A stretch of 64,000 nt of DNA from Bacillus sp. (in: firmicutes). Its GTDB lineage: Bacteria; Bacillota; Bacilli; Bacillales; Bacillaceae_J. The notes beneath the pieces are model-generated. The model was not told the origin of the DNA. It made no database searches and saw only the letters and a list, made by a program, of their open reading frames with translations. This document shows, piece after piece, positions 55,767 to 64,000 of the stretch. The position numbers were made by a program, and so were the translations under genes. The stretch lies in contig DUSF01000056.1 in the NCBI GenBank assembly GCA_012842745.1, forward strand, positions 186,001 to 250,000. The letters are read 5' to 3'. The first letter of the stretch is position 1, and every line of letters begins with the position of its first letter.

Positions 55767-57349
55767 AAGCATTTTGAAAAGGTCATTTCGAATAAATCGA
55801 CCGGTCTCTATTATGGATCTGACAAGAATCCGAATGCAGATGCTGTTTTTGCGTCCGTTGTAACATTAAGTATGAAAAGACATCTTGCAGCTTTTAAACA
55901 AAAGGCTTTTGACTTAATTATTATTGATGAATTTCATCATGCGGCAGCCAATACATATCAGCGGGTATTAGAATATTTTGAACCAGAGTTCTTGCTAGGA
56001 ATTACAGCAACACCAGACCGTATGGATAATAAAGATATTTATGGAGTTTGTGATGGCAATGTTGCTTACCAAATGCATTTTACAGAAGCGATTGAAAAAC
56101 AGTGGTTAGCACCGTTTAAATATTATGGTGTTTATGATGAAACAGATTATACAAAAGTGAAATGGATTGGCACAAAATACGATCGTGAAGAGCTATTAGC
56201 AGTCCAATTAAGAGAGGACATGGCCCAAAAAACATTGAAGGCTTGGGCACAGCATAAGCAAACAAGAACACTAGTTTTCTGTTCAAGTATAAAACAGGCT
56301 GCATTTCTATCAAATTTTTTTAACGGTCATGGATTCAAAACAATAGCACTACATTCAGGACAAATTGAAGTTAGTAGAAAAGATGCAATTTTTTTACTTG
56401 AAAATGGAGAAATAGATGCTATTTTTACAGTTGATCTTTTCAATGAAGGTATAGACATACCCGCGGTTGATACTTTGCTGATTGTGCGCCCAACGGAGTC
56501 ATTGGCAGTGTTTACACAACAGGTAGGCCGTGGCCTTAGACGTCATCGTGATAAAACGTATTGCACCATTATAGATTTAATAGGAAACTATCGGAATGCG
56601 GATTTAAAGCTGAGCTTATTTGATACTAGTAGAAATGAAAAAAAGAAAGCAAAGTTGGTAGACCCAATCCCGCCAGAATTATGTGAAATCAATCTTGAGT
56701 TAAACGTTATTAATTTATTAAATGAGCTTGCACATAAACGGCAGCCGCGAAGAGAAAAGCTCCTATTTGCCTATCAAGAGTTAAAAGAAGAACTAGGTAG
56801 AAGGCCGTCCTATTTGGAATTACATTTAAATGGGAGTGCTGAATCAAAGGAGTACAAACAAGAATTCAAATCATACGTCAGCTTTCTTCATTGGGCGGAA
56901 GAATTATCTTATGAAGAAAACGAAGTCTATGAAAAGTGCAAATCATGGCTTGATGAAGTAGAATCAACAGGCATGAGCAAAAGCTATAAAAGGGTTGTTT
57001 TGCTGGCAATGGAGCAGAAAAGTGGCATTTGCCAATTACACCGGAACAAGTAGCATCTTTTTTTTAAGAGTATTACCAGCAGAAAAAATACCAGATGATC
57101 ATCGAGTTTTCAAAAGAGAAGGATAAAGGTGCTTGGCTTAATGATGGGACGAAATTAATCAATCAAATTAAAGCTATGCCAATGACCAAATGGAGCGGGA
57201 GTTCGAAAGGATTAGTGGAATTTAAGGGGAATCAGTTTAGGCTAACGTTTGAAATTGATAAAGCTCATTGGGACATATTGTATCGTTTTACTAAAGAAAT
57301 ATGTGAATACAGGTTGCATGAGTATTTTGAGCGGAAGGGGAAAGGGTAG
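55766..57349 (+). pseudogene. Truncated, multiply frameshifted superfamily II helicase (DUF3427 type)
   Basis: The largest open piece (55872-57053) has the DEAH-like IIIDEFHHAAANTYQ, the LLGITATPDRMD motif, and motif VI in FTQQVGRGLRRHRDK. These match DUF3427-type helicases, whose full length is about 900-1000 aa; the N-terminal part with Walker A is missing. Homology begins at 55766 with FASVVTLS, joined directly to a MazG-like fragment. A frameshift near 57018 puts the next segment (WHLPITPEQVASFF) in another frame to 57126, and a third frame carries the C-terminal YRLHEYFERK to 57349. Not functional. Confidence 0.7.
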
Positions 57350-57477
57350 GAAGTTAAAAAGAAAAAGTATCGAAGTGCCAAGCACATCAATATTACAGGG
57401 CATTTTATAAATATATCGAACTATTGAACTATTGAATTTTTATTTTTATAAATTGCAACACTAGTGGAAAAAGATAA

Positions 57478-57752
57478 ATAATGGAAAACCTATGACAGAC
57501 GTTTGGATTCTGCCTCATGTATCCCCAATAGAAAAAGAATTTGGATATCATCCCACACAAAAACCCTTACAATTACTTGAGCGGATTATATTGAGTTGCG
57601 CAAAACCATATGATTTAGTTCTTGATCCATTTAATGGTAGTGGAACTACTTCAGTTGCAGCTATTAAAAATAATAGGAGATTTATTGGTATTGAGAATAA
57701 TAAAAGCTTTTTTGAAATTAGTTCTGAACGTGTAGCTTTTTTACAAAAATAA
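57478..57752 (+). pseudogene. 3' remnant of a beta-class DNA methyltransferase
   Basis: The 86-residue open piece has NNGKPMTDVW, YHPTQKPLQLLERII and LDPFNGSGTTSVAAIKN, which is the C-terminal motif order (S-adenosylmethionine motif I last) of beta-class N6/N4 methyltransferases. The catalytic DPPY half is missing. It lies just before a Dam-type methyltransferase, in the arrangement of a DpnII-type cluster that has two methylases, so it may be the remains of the second one. Confidence 0.7.
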
Positions 57753-57885
57753 ATTCTTCTAATACAATATAACCCTTTTCATTTATTATTTGTGATTTAT
57801 TTGTTTAAGTAAAAATGTTATGATATAGTAGAAATTTTGTTCGTATATTTAATAGTTTTTTTGAAGTATAAGGGAGAGAAATATA

Positions 57886-58758
57886 GTGGCAAAAGTAATA
57901 AAAAAAAAGTTAGCTCAGCCTTTCCTAAAGTGGGCGGGTGGAAAGCGTCAACTGCTTCCAGAGATTCGTAAGTATGTTCCTAAAAGAATTAATACTTACT
58001 ATGAGCCTTTCATCGGGGCTGGAGCTGTCCTTTTTGACCTACAACCTAAGAAGGCTATTGTAAATGATATTAACGTTGAACTTGTTAATGTCTACAATGT
58101 TGTTAAAGATAAAGTAGACGAGCTTATTGAGGAATTAAAAATGCATGAGAATAGAAATGATAGTGAATATTTCTATACTATGCGGGATCTAGATAGAGAT
58201 AAGAAAAAGTACAACCAACTTTCCCAAGTGGAAAGAGCAGCGAGAATGATTTATTTGAACAAAACATGCTATAATGGTCTGTTTAGAGTAAACAGTCAAG
58301 GCCAATTTAATGTTCCTTTTGGTAAGTACAAAAACCCTCAAATAGTAAATGAGATTGTTTTAAAGGCTGTTCATAATTATTTAAGATTAAATGATGTAAC
58401 TATATGGAATAAAGATTTTTCAGAAGTTATTAATTCAGTTAAAAAGGGTGATTTTGTTTACTTTGACCCTCCATATGATCCAGTTTCAGACACATCTTCT
58501 TTTACTGGATACAGCTTGGCTGGATTTAATAGGGATGACCAACTCAGACTAAGAGATGTATGTGTAGAGTTGGATAAAAGAGGATGCAAATTCCTGTTAA
58601 GCAATTCTGCTACTGATTTTATTAAAGAAAAATATAATGAAAAAGGATTCCATGTTGAAATAGTATCGGCATCTAGACATATCAACTCAGTGGCTTCTAA
58701 GCGTGGAAAAATTGATGAAGTGCTGGTGATGAACTATGACCCAAACAAAAACGGATAA
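57886..58758 (+). CDS. Dam-type adenine-specific DNA methyltransferase (290 aa)
   Basis: Alpha-class N6-adenine methyltransferase of the Dam/DpnM type: motif X LKWAGGKRQLLPEI, motif I YEPFIGAGAVLFDL, motif IV YFDPPYDPVS, plus the LNKTCYNGLFRVNSQGQFN region that contacts DNA. Length is normal. The recognition sequence cannot be read from the gene; GATC is only the typical target. The start is a GTG after AAGGGAGAG. The restriction endonuclease gene follows in the same direction after 13 bases, so this is the protective half of a type II system. Confidence 0.9.
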   Translation: MAKVIKKKLAQPFLKWAGGKRQLLPEIRKYVPKRINTYYEPFIGAGAVLFDLQPKKAIVNDINVELVNVYNVVKDKVDELIEELKMHENRNDSEYFYTMRDLDRDKKKYNQLSQVERAARMIYLNKTCYNGLFRVNSQGQFNVPFGKYKNPQIVNEIVLKAVHNYLRLNDVTIWNKDFSEVINSVKKGDFVYFDPPYDPVSDTSSFTGYSLAGFNRDDQLRLRDVCVELDKRGCKFLLSNSATDFIKEKYNEKGFHVEIVSASRHINSVASKRGKIDEVLVMNYDPNKNG

Positions 58759-58771
58759 AGCCTAGGAAATA

Positions 58772-59902
58772 TTGTTTGAACGACATAAGATATTACAAAA
58801 GGTGCAACAAAAAGGCTTTTTTGAAATTAAAGCTAGTGAAATAAAGCATGTAAGAGAGCCAAGGTTAATGGCTAAATTTGACCACTTCAGCCACTTACCA
58901 AAGTTATTTAAGGACAATGGGTTATCAATATTACCTATCTCACGGTCTAGCTATGTAATTGGTGAGTTTGATGTTTATGAGAAGGTAACTTATAATCCGA
59001 AAATAAAACCAATTCAAGTAGAGTTTCCTAATGACATAACAACTATAGACCCTACTAATCTATATTCAGAAAGCTCAGCTCTCCATTGTGCTCATGTTAC
59101 TGGTATGATGGAAATGGTCATGGGTGAACTATCTATCCAGACTATCTCGGGAAGAATGTCATCAAAAGAATTTGATTTTAATATAAAAGCTAGAATAGGT
59201 ACTGACTGCCTCATTAAAATTAAGAATTCTCAGATTGAAATTGATGGGGGATATGAGGGTCAAAGAAAATTTATGATAGTGGAAGCTAAAAATGAGACTG
59301 TTGATGATTTCCACGTTAGACAGCTTTATTATCCTTATCGCTTATGGCAAGAAAAGACCTTTAAACAAGTTAAGCCAGTCTTTTTCACATTCTCAAATGA
59401 CATTTTTAGCTTTTTTGTTTATGAGTTTACTGACCCTTCTAGGTACAACTCATTAAGACTTATCGAGCAAAAAGATTTTATTATTGCTCATGAGGCCCTG
59501 AAATTTGATGATATTGTTGAGGTATTTCAATCGGTTAAAACTGTTCCAGAGCCAGAGTTGCCATTTCCACAAGCTGACTCTTTCACAAGGGTTGTTGACT
59601 TGTTAGGTTTGCTAGTTGAGAATGATTTGAGCAATGATGAGATTACATTAAATTATGCTTTTGACGAAAGACAAACAGGCTATTACACTAGGGCTGGAAT
59701 GTATCTTGGTTTAATGGAAACTTACAAAGATGAAAATAAAAGGATTATGTTCAGACTAACCAGAGCTGGAAAAGAAATATTGAGACTCAAAACAAAAGAT
59801 AAATTCTTGAGGTTGACAAGTTGTATTCTATCTCATGTACCATTCAGGTTGGTATTGGCTGAGTATTTTCAAAATGGTGCCCCCCAGAAAAGGCAAGGGT
59901 AA
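58772..59902 (+). CDS. Type II restriction endonuclease, C terminus lost by frameshift (376 aa)
   Basis: The protein resembles putative type II restriction enzymes of the DUF6996/DUF6997 kind. A PD-(D/E)XK-like core is in EIDGGYEG and MIVEAKNE. It lies 13 bases after a Dam-type methyltransferase gene. The start is a TTG with a weak site. At 59880-59885 a run of six C ends the good frame: the normal C terminus (KNCNLYNVKKESTFFRRSST, then INWILDLPETY) is encoded one base out of frame to a TAG at 60019-60021. The current protein lacks about 45 residues and may be inactive. Confidence 0.75.
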   Translation: MFERHKILQKVQQKGFFEIKASEIKHVREPRLMAKFDHFSHLPKLFKDNGLSILPISRSSYVIGEFDVYEKVTYNPKIKPIQVEFPNDITTIDPTNLYSESSALHCAHVTGMMEMVMGELSIQTISGRMSSKEFDFNIKARIGTDCLIKIKNSQIEIDGGYEGQRKFMIVEAKNETVDDFHVRQLYYPYRLWQEKTFKQVKPVFFTFSNDIFSFFVYEFTDPSRYNSLRLIEQKDFIIAHEALKFDDIVEVFQSVKTVPEPELPFPQADSFTRVVDLLGLLVENDLSNDEITLNYAFDERQTGYYTRAGMYLGLMETYKDENKRIMFRLTRAGKEILRLKTKDKFLRLTSCILSHVPFRLVLAEYFQNGAPQKRQG

Positions 59903-60021
59903 TTGAAATAATGAAAAATTGTAATTTGTACAACGTCAAGAAGGAGAGCACTTTTTTTAGAAGATCGTCGACTGTTATAGGTCGGATAAACTGGATTTTA
60001 GACTTACCAGAAACCTACTAG
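59884..60021 (+). pseudogene. Out-of-frame C terminus of the restriction endonuclease
   Basis: Reading from 59884 in the shifted frame gives PEKARVIEIMKNC, a predicted helix-turn-helix with TFFRRSSTVIGRINWIL, and a stop. Adding one C to the C6 run would join it to the endonuclease gene. Confidence 0.65.
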
Positions 60022-60114
60022 TGTGCTGAAACTTTGTAATTTACGGAAATGACGCAATCCTAGGTATAAAGTTCAGTCTATTTATACCAACTTTCCAACC
60101 CTCCTTAAACGCAA

Positions 60115-60450
60115 CTAAGTAGCTGTTTTTCGGTTCAATTTCAGTTGGAAAGTCCATATTTCGTATGATTCTTCAAAATATAACTCGGTAAATTTGTTTG
60201 GAACAATCCTATAGAAATATGCAATCTGATTTTTTATAGCATTTGTGCTTTTTATTTTGCGGATCAGTTGCTTGAATGAAGTGTTTGCTATGGCAAGCAC
60301 TTTTCGGTTTCTTTGTTAAAAATATTTTTACAGGCAGCGATTGTAACCATTCTCCAAAATTCTTCAATCATTTTTGCATCATTGAAGAAAGTTTTGAACC
60401 ATTGTACAAAAGACGTTGGAACGCAATCGCTTGTATATGTGTAATAATGG
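60115..60450 (-). pseudogene. C-terminal part of a broken HTH protein gene
   Basis: On the minus strand from 60450 the frame reads YTSDCVPTSFVQWFKTFF and FWRMVTIAACKN; a frameshift near 60300 leads to VLAIANTSFKQLIRKIKSTN and IAYFYRIVPNKFTELYFEE. To my recollection these segments follow the N-terminal half (60944-61438) in intact Bacillus homologues. The two halves are separated by an insertion of about 490 bp. Confidence 0.55.
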
Positions 60451-60494
60451 TTCCTGTCCCAAAAGGGATCCTTATTTTTAATTCAAAAAATATC

Positions 60495-60541
60495 AAAGCC
60501 GATGAAATTTTACCCGTCGTAAAATTTCATCGGCTTTTTCA
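60495..60541 (+). terminator. Strong palindromic terminator inside the insertion
   Basis: A perfect 19-bp stem (60495-60513, 60519-60537) with a 5-base loop and T runs on both strands; it would end transcription of the zinc-ribbon gene on the minus strand. Confidence 0.8.
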
Positions 60542-60585
60542 TCACAGAAGGGGTTTTGTCCCAGCCACTTTCATAGGAATTATTA

Positions 60586-60825
60586 TCATATTTGATTACA
60601 TTGTGTACCATTGGTAGCGGTTTTCTCACCCCTGCATGATGTACAATGACTTTGAATACCATCAGGATTATTGTTTGTAATACGATGAATAGTGGTGCCA
60701 AAATAACTATCAGGATAAAAAACATGTTCTTGATTCGGGTTTCTTTGTGAACAACTTGGACATGATTTATATCCGTCAATACGGATTGAAGTATCTAATG
60801 GTTTATGGCAATGCTTACAATTCAT
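60586..60825 (-). CDS. Small zinc-ribbon protein (79 aa)
   Basis: The ATG at 60825 follows AAAGGTGG. The sequence has NCKHCHKPL and SCPSCSQRN, then SHCTSCRGE: three CxxC pairs typical of zinc-binding ribbons. It has no other recognisable domain. The gene lies in an insertion that splits the HTH gene, and a strong hairpin lies beyond its stop. It could be a cargo of a small mobile element or simply an independent gene. Function unknown. Confidence 0.6.
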   Translation of the reverse strand: MNCKHCHKPLDTSIRIDGYKSCPSCSQRNPNQEHVFYPDSYFGTTIHRITNNNPDGIQSHCTSCRGEKTATNGTQCNQI

Positions 60826-60943
60826 ATGGGTACCACCTTTCAATAATATGGAAAACTATTAATATATTACACTAATCTTTTAGTAAATACTACTTGTTTG
60901 TGAATGTGTAATCGAGATGCTGGGAGAACCCTTTTGTTTGGCG

Positions 60944-61438
60944 CTACTCTTTTCCAGTAGATTCATTTTTACTAGGTTGTTCATTACGTTTATTTATATT
61001 TATTTGTTTAGTTTTTAAAAGATTATTAGTTTCATTATGGTGGTTCAGTTTTTCGCTTTTAGGTGGTTCATAATTAGGGAAACGATTAAACACGTAAAGA
61101 TTGCTTGACTGGGAGCCGTTTTGTCTTTCTGTTTCGTAGATTGTTAAAATTCCTAGTTTTTTTGCTTTTCCAATCATACGTTTAAAAGTTGCGCGGGAAA
61201 TGCCACTATCGTTGTATTGTTCATGAATTGCTTTTAAGATTGTGCCAATTTTGGCGTTCGAAACACTTGGGATTTTTGCCGAATAGCGAACAAGACGTTT
61301 TAAGCCGACAAGTTCAGCTTTTGTAAACGCCTGTTTATGCTCTAAATACCACATTTCCATATGGCGATTAAATTCTCCTAAACTTGTGAATTGTGAGTAT
61401 TGCTGAAATCCTTCAATTTGACCTGATTTTATATTCAT
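60944..61438 (-). CDS. N-terminal part of a helix-turn-helix protein (164 aa)
   Basis: The start at 61438 (AAAGGGTGG upstream) fits better than a longer frame that overlaps the nuclease gene. The sequence includes a winged-helix-like segment (SGISRATFKRMIGKAKKLGI and LTIYETERQNGSQSSNLYVF) and a charged linker, ending at STGKE. From memory, homologues in Bacillus continue for another 120 residues; those are found further left at 60115-60450, so this is the 5' piece of an interrupted gene. Replication- or phage-related roles are possible. Confidence 0.6.
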   Translation of the reverse strand: MNIKSGQIEGFQQYSQFTSLGEFNRHMEMWYLEHKQAFTKAELVGLKRLVRYSAKIPSVSNAKIGTILKAIHEQYNDSGISRATFKRMIGKAKKLGILTIYETERQNGSQSSNLYVFNRFPNYEPPKSEKLNHHNETNNLLKTKQININKRNEQPSKNESTGKE

Positions 61439-61541
61439 TTTTTTGCACCACCCTTTCACTAAAGAAATAGTGTGATAGGTGGGAAAAGGGAGAAAAAAAT
61501 ATTGCCAATATTTTAAATTTCTTGCAGGATATTCGTAATTT

Positions 61542-62384
61542 ATGTCGAAAAAGATAAAGAGCATTGACACTGATGATCTCCAATTGACAAAAGAATACCT
61601 CGATTTAAAATTTGATTTTATGTTTAAGCAATTATTCGGACAGCCCAGTCGAAAACACATTACTATTGCCTTTTTGAATGATCTTTTAGGAAGAACAGAT
61701 GATGATAAGATCACGGATTTAACATTTGAAAGCACTGAATATATTAAAGAGACGGAAGATGGAAAAACCGTCAGATTAGATTTTTCAGTATTGACGACTG
61801 CTGGTGAAAATATTAATGTTGAAGTTCAAGTTACGAATCAACATAATATGCAGGAGCGGACGCTTTTTTATTGGGCTAAAATGTTTTCAAATACCGTTCA
61901 TTCTGGTCAATCCTATGTGTTGGCTAAACCTACGATAATGATCTCCATTTTAAACTATCCACTTTTTCCATCAGAAACAGATTCATTTCATTCGATTTTT
62001 CATATTAAAGAAGACACAGAACTTTTCAATTGGAGCCAGCATCTAGAGTTCCATGTATTTGATTTAGGTGCGTTCATGGTACAATGGAGAAAATACCGCC
62101 GGAAAATGAGAAGCCTAGAAAAAAGTGAAGAGTTGCCATGGCTAATGATGCTATCGGCAGCGGATTATCAAAAGAAAAAATTGGATGAAGCAAGGAAAAA
62201 AGAGTTGATGGACTTACTTAGTAATCTTGAAGGTGCGCAAAGGTTGGGGGAAGAAAGAGGAATTAAAGAAGGTAAAAAAGAGGTTGCCTTAAAAATGCTT
62301 GAAAAAGGTTATGATATTGCAACTATTGCAGAAATCACAGGTCTTAGTGAACAGGAAATTCTGCAGTTAATAAATCAAAATTAA
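61542..62384 (+). CDS. Rpn-family recombination-promoting nuclease (280 aa)
   Basis: The N-terminal KFDFMFKQLFGQP and the PD-(D/E)XK core (VRLDFSVLTTAGENINVEVQ) place it in the Rpn/PDDEXK_2 family, sometimes called a putative transposase because of its mobility. The C-terminal half is coiled coil and ends in a DUF4351-like helix pair (GYDIATIAEITGLSEQEI). Members cut DNA and promote horizontal recombination and phage defence. The ribosome site is weak. The gene diverges from the HTH fragment. Confidence 0.85.
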   Translation: MSKKIKSIDTDDLQLTKEYLDLKFDFMFKQLFGQPSRKHITIAFLNDLLGRTDDDKITDLTFESTEYIKETEDGKTVRLDFSVLTTAGENINVEVQVTNQHNMQERTLFYWAKMFSNTVHSGQSYVLAKPTIMISILNYPLFPSETDSFHSIFHIKEDTELFNWSQHLEFHVFDLGAFMVQWRKYRRKMRSLEKSEELPWLMMLSAADYQKKKLDEARKKELMDLLSNLEGAQRLGEERGIKEGKKEVALKMLEKGYDIATIAEITGLSEQEILQLINQN

Positions 62385-62397
62385 TTCAGAAAAGAAA

Positions 62398-62422
62398 TGT
62401 CGAAGTGCCTAGTACTTCGACA
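62398..62422. terminator. Hairpin after the Rpn gene
   Basis: TGTCGAAGT (62398-62406) pairs perfectly with 62414-62422 over a loop of 7. A decayed half copy, TCGAAGTGCCAAGCAC, lies at 57370-57385. It lacks a strong T run on the plus strand. Confidence 0.5.
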
Positions 62423-62445
62423 AAATAAATTTTAATTTAAACGCT

Positions 62446-62484
62446 AAAAGTAGTGTGATTTTAATCCGGAAATCCACTGCTTTT
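62446..62484 (-). terminator. Terminator of the MFS gene
   Basis: Arms 62446-62460 and 62471-62484 form a stem with two mismatches just beyond the MFS stop codon. Confidence 0.5.
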
Positions 62485-62488
62485 GTAT

Positions 62489-63763
62489 TTATGAATCTTT
62501 CACATTTAATATGTGAATTTCCACACTAGACTGCTCCGCCTTTTTTCTTTTGTTAAGCAATAGCTTTATACAACCCAATCCACCGAACAACGCACTTACA
62601 CTGGAGAATAGAAAAGCGGAGAAATAGGAATTTGCATATTCGATAAGAAACCCTGTTATAATAGGTGAGACTAATTGCCCTGTGCTAAAAAATACTGTCA
62701 CGAATCCCATGGCGATTGTTATGTATTTTGGATGAATATATTCAATCACCGTAGCATTTATAATCGTTGGAACACCCCAAAGGGTCACGCCATATACAGC
62801 AGTAATTAAAAATAGTAGCACACTGTTTTCTGAGAAACTTAATGAGAGAAGAAGGAAACTTTGTGAAAAAAATACAATCATTAAAGTAAACATACGGCCT
62901 ACACGATCGGAAAGGCTCCCCCAAATAAAACCACTGATGATACTAGTGATACCTGCAATCGCAAAAAATGTACCTGCCGCTTCATTTGTAAATCCTACAT
63001 CAACAATAAGATAATCTACAAGAAAGGTCGAAAAAACTAAATAACTCATGCCCCAAGTAAAATAAATAAATCCTAGGAACCATATTGTTTTATTTTGATA
63101 AATAGTCGTTTCTTCACTGGCACCTGGTTGTTCCTTTATTAATAAAGCTTCTTGTCCTTTAACAATTGGCTTAAGGTTGAGATCCTCTGGTCTGTTTTTC
63201 AAGAATAATACGTTTAATAGAGTAATTAAAATTATAAGGGATGCAAGTAAATACCAGCCTATTCTCCAACCGTTATCCCCTGTTTGTTGAATAAGCATAG
63301 GCATTGTTAAGCCGCTAAAAACAATCCCAATCCCTGAACCACCCATAGCGATTCCTAGCGCCATGCCTCTACTTTTGCTTGCAAACCAATGACCGAGAAG
63401 TCCTAATGATGGCACGTAGGCTCCACCTGTTCCTAGACCAATAATCAAGCAGCCTAGAAAGGTGATATAGAAGTTTGAAGAATTTGCTGTCAGTACCATT
63501 CCTAACGCTATAAAGAATAATGAAAAAACAATGACTTTTTTTGCCTTGAATCGTATGACAAAATATCCAGCAACAATGACGGCGATAAAGTATCCTAAAA
63601 AAATGGAAGAAGCAAGATAGCCTGTTTCTTTGTAATCTAAGTGAAGGCCAGTTTTCATAAATGGAAGAATAGCACCAAATGAAAAGCGACCAAATCCGAG
63701 CGATGCTAAAACACAACATGTAATTAAAGTTAAAATGAACCAACCTTTATGAATATTTTTCAT
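62489..63763 (-). CDS. MFS transporter (424 aa)
   Basis: Twelve hydrophobic segments are spread over the 424 residues, with the MFS motif GSLSDRVGRMFT between helices and GRFSFGAILPFMK near the start. Sequence style resembles the YbfB/YjiJ or monocarboxylate-type transporters, but the substrate is not clear. A GTG nine bases upstream overlaps the GAGGGG ribosome site, so the ATG at 63763 is the likely start. It points away from a sigma-A promoter at 63927-63955 on the plus strand that serves a gene beginning at the window edge, perhaps its regulator. Confidence 0.85.
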   Translation of the reverse strand: MKNIHKGWFILTLITCCVLASLGFGRFSFGAILPFMKTGLHLDYKETGYLASSIFLGYFIAVIVAGYFVIRFKAKKVIVFSLFFIALGMVLTANSSNFYITFLGCLIIGLGTGGAYVPSLGLLGHWFASKSRGMALGIAMGGSGIGIVFSGLTMPMLIQQTGDNGWRIGWYLLASLIILITLLNVLFLKNRPEDLNLKPIVKGQEALLIKEQPGASEETTIYQNKTIWFLGFIYFTWGMSYLVFSTFLVDYLIVDVGFTNEAAGTFFAIAGITSIISGFIWGSLSDRVGRMFTLMIVFFSQSFLLLSLSFSENSVLLFLITAVYGVTLWGVPTIINATVIEYIHPKYITIAMGFVTVFFSTGQLVSPIITGFLIEYANSYFSAFLFSSVSALFGGLGCIKLLLNKRKKAEQSSVEIHILNVKDS

Positions 63764-63926
63764 AACATTCACCCCTCTTAATTTTTTGATTATTCAAAAT
63801 ATTAACATTCTAAATTTTACATAAGCTTGATGGAATTGTAAAATAAAAAAGAATTGTACTTTATTTGAAAATGCAAGTGCTTATTTCTCTTTTGGTTTTT
63901 AATTCCGATAAATCTCATCAAGATAA

Positions 63927-63955
63927 TTGACTAATATTAAAAAGCTTGTTAAAAT
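63927..63955 (+). promoter_or_regulatory. Sigma-A promoter of a gene at the right edge
   Basis: TTGACT (63927-63932) and TAAAAT (63950-63955) with exactly 17 bases between. A palindrome TGATTAATCA (63965-63974) and an AAGGGGGTG ribosome site follow, then the window ends. Confidence 0.65.
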
Positions 63956-64000
63956 AAACTCGACTGATTAATCAATCAAGGGGGTGAACGTTATTTCTGT

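Noticed and set aside
60510-60779. Second minus-strand frame over the zinc-ribbon gene
   Set aside because: It overlaps the zinc-ribbon gene in another frame, runs through the hairpin and lacks a ribosome site.
57366-62422. TCGAAGTGCC(T/A)AG hairpin at two places as a mobile element pair
   Set aside because: Only one copy is a full hairpin and the other is a half match; more likely a common terminator-like sequence than ends of an element.

Overview
The window is chromosome from a spore-forming, low-GC Gram-positive bacterium of the family Bacillaceae. The evidence is a long stretch in the gene order known from Bacillus: dpaB-asd-dapG-dapA-rnjB-tepA-ylzJ-spoIIIE-ymfC-ymfF-ymfH-ymfI-ymfJ-ymfK-rodZ-pgsA-cinA-recA-rny-ymdB-spoVS, then a dipeptidase, korAB, miaB-ricA-cotE-mutS-mutL and miaA-hfq. 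Spore genes (spoVS, cotE, cwlJ, spoIIIE), strong AGGAGG-type ribosome sites, many TTG/GTG starts and abundant hairpin-plus-T-run terminators fit this. I cannot name the genus.

Region 1 (1-12,870) is accessory. It holds lipoproteins, a transglutaminase-like protein, a YiiX-like cysteine hydrolase, a DUF3160 lipoprotein operon, a Fic-like protein without its catalytic histidine, a UPF0175/DUF3368 toxin-antitoxin pair, a retropepsin-like protease pair and several gene scars. It ends abruptly inside dpaB: only the 3' half of dpaB is present, in an intact frame, and its 5' half and dpaA are not in the window. This matches the known pattern of prophage-like elements that split sporulation genes and are excised in the mother cell (skin in sigK, vfbin in spoVFB). 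That is the most interesting lead here.

Region 2 (12,871-48,300) is conserved core. asd, dapG and dapA make aspartate semialdehyde and dihydrodipicolinate for lysine, peptidoglycan and spore DPA. rnjB and rny encode RNases; spoIIIE, rodZ and pgsA serve DNA translocation, cell shape and phospholipid; recA (with SOS box), mutS and mutL serve repair; miaA and miaB act in sequence on tRNA A37. korAB has a clear sigma-A promoter, a cre-like site at the start point and a separate 17-bp palindrome. Between mutL and miaA lie a tandem-repeat coiled-coil gene and an unrecognised 46-codon gene overlapping miaA by ATGA.

Region 3 (48,300-53,500) holds corA with a structured leader, a VanZ remnant, cwlJ, a Cache-GGDEF-EAL protein and an iron-sulfur repair gene with a CRP/FNR-like palindrome.

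Region 4 (53,600-62,400) is a decaying defence/mobility island: a NERD-helicase, wreckage of a MazG-like gene and a DUF3427-type helicase, a methylase remnant, a Dam-type methyltransferase with a restriction endonuclease frameshifted at a C6 run, an HTH gene broken by a roughly 490-bp insertion carrying a zinc-ribbon gene, and an Rpn nuclease. An MFS transporter and the promoter of a further plus-strand gene close the window. No rRNA, tRNA, CRISPR array or intact insertion sequence was seen.
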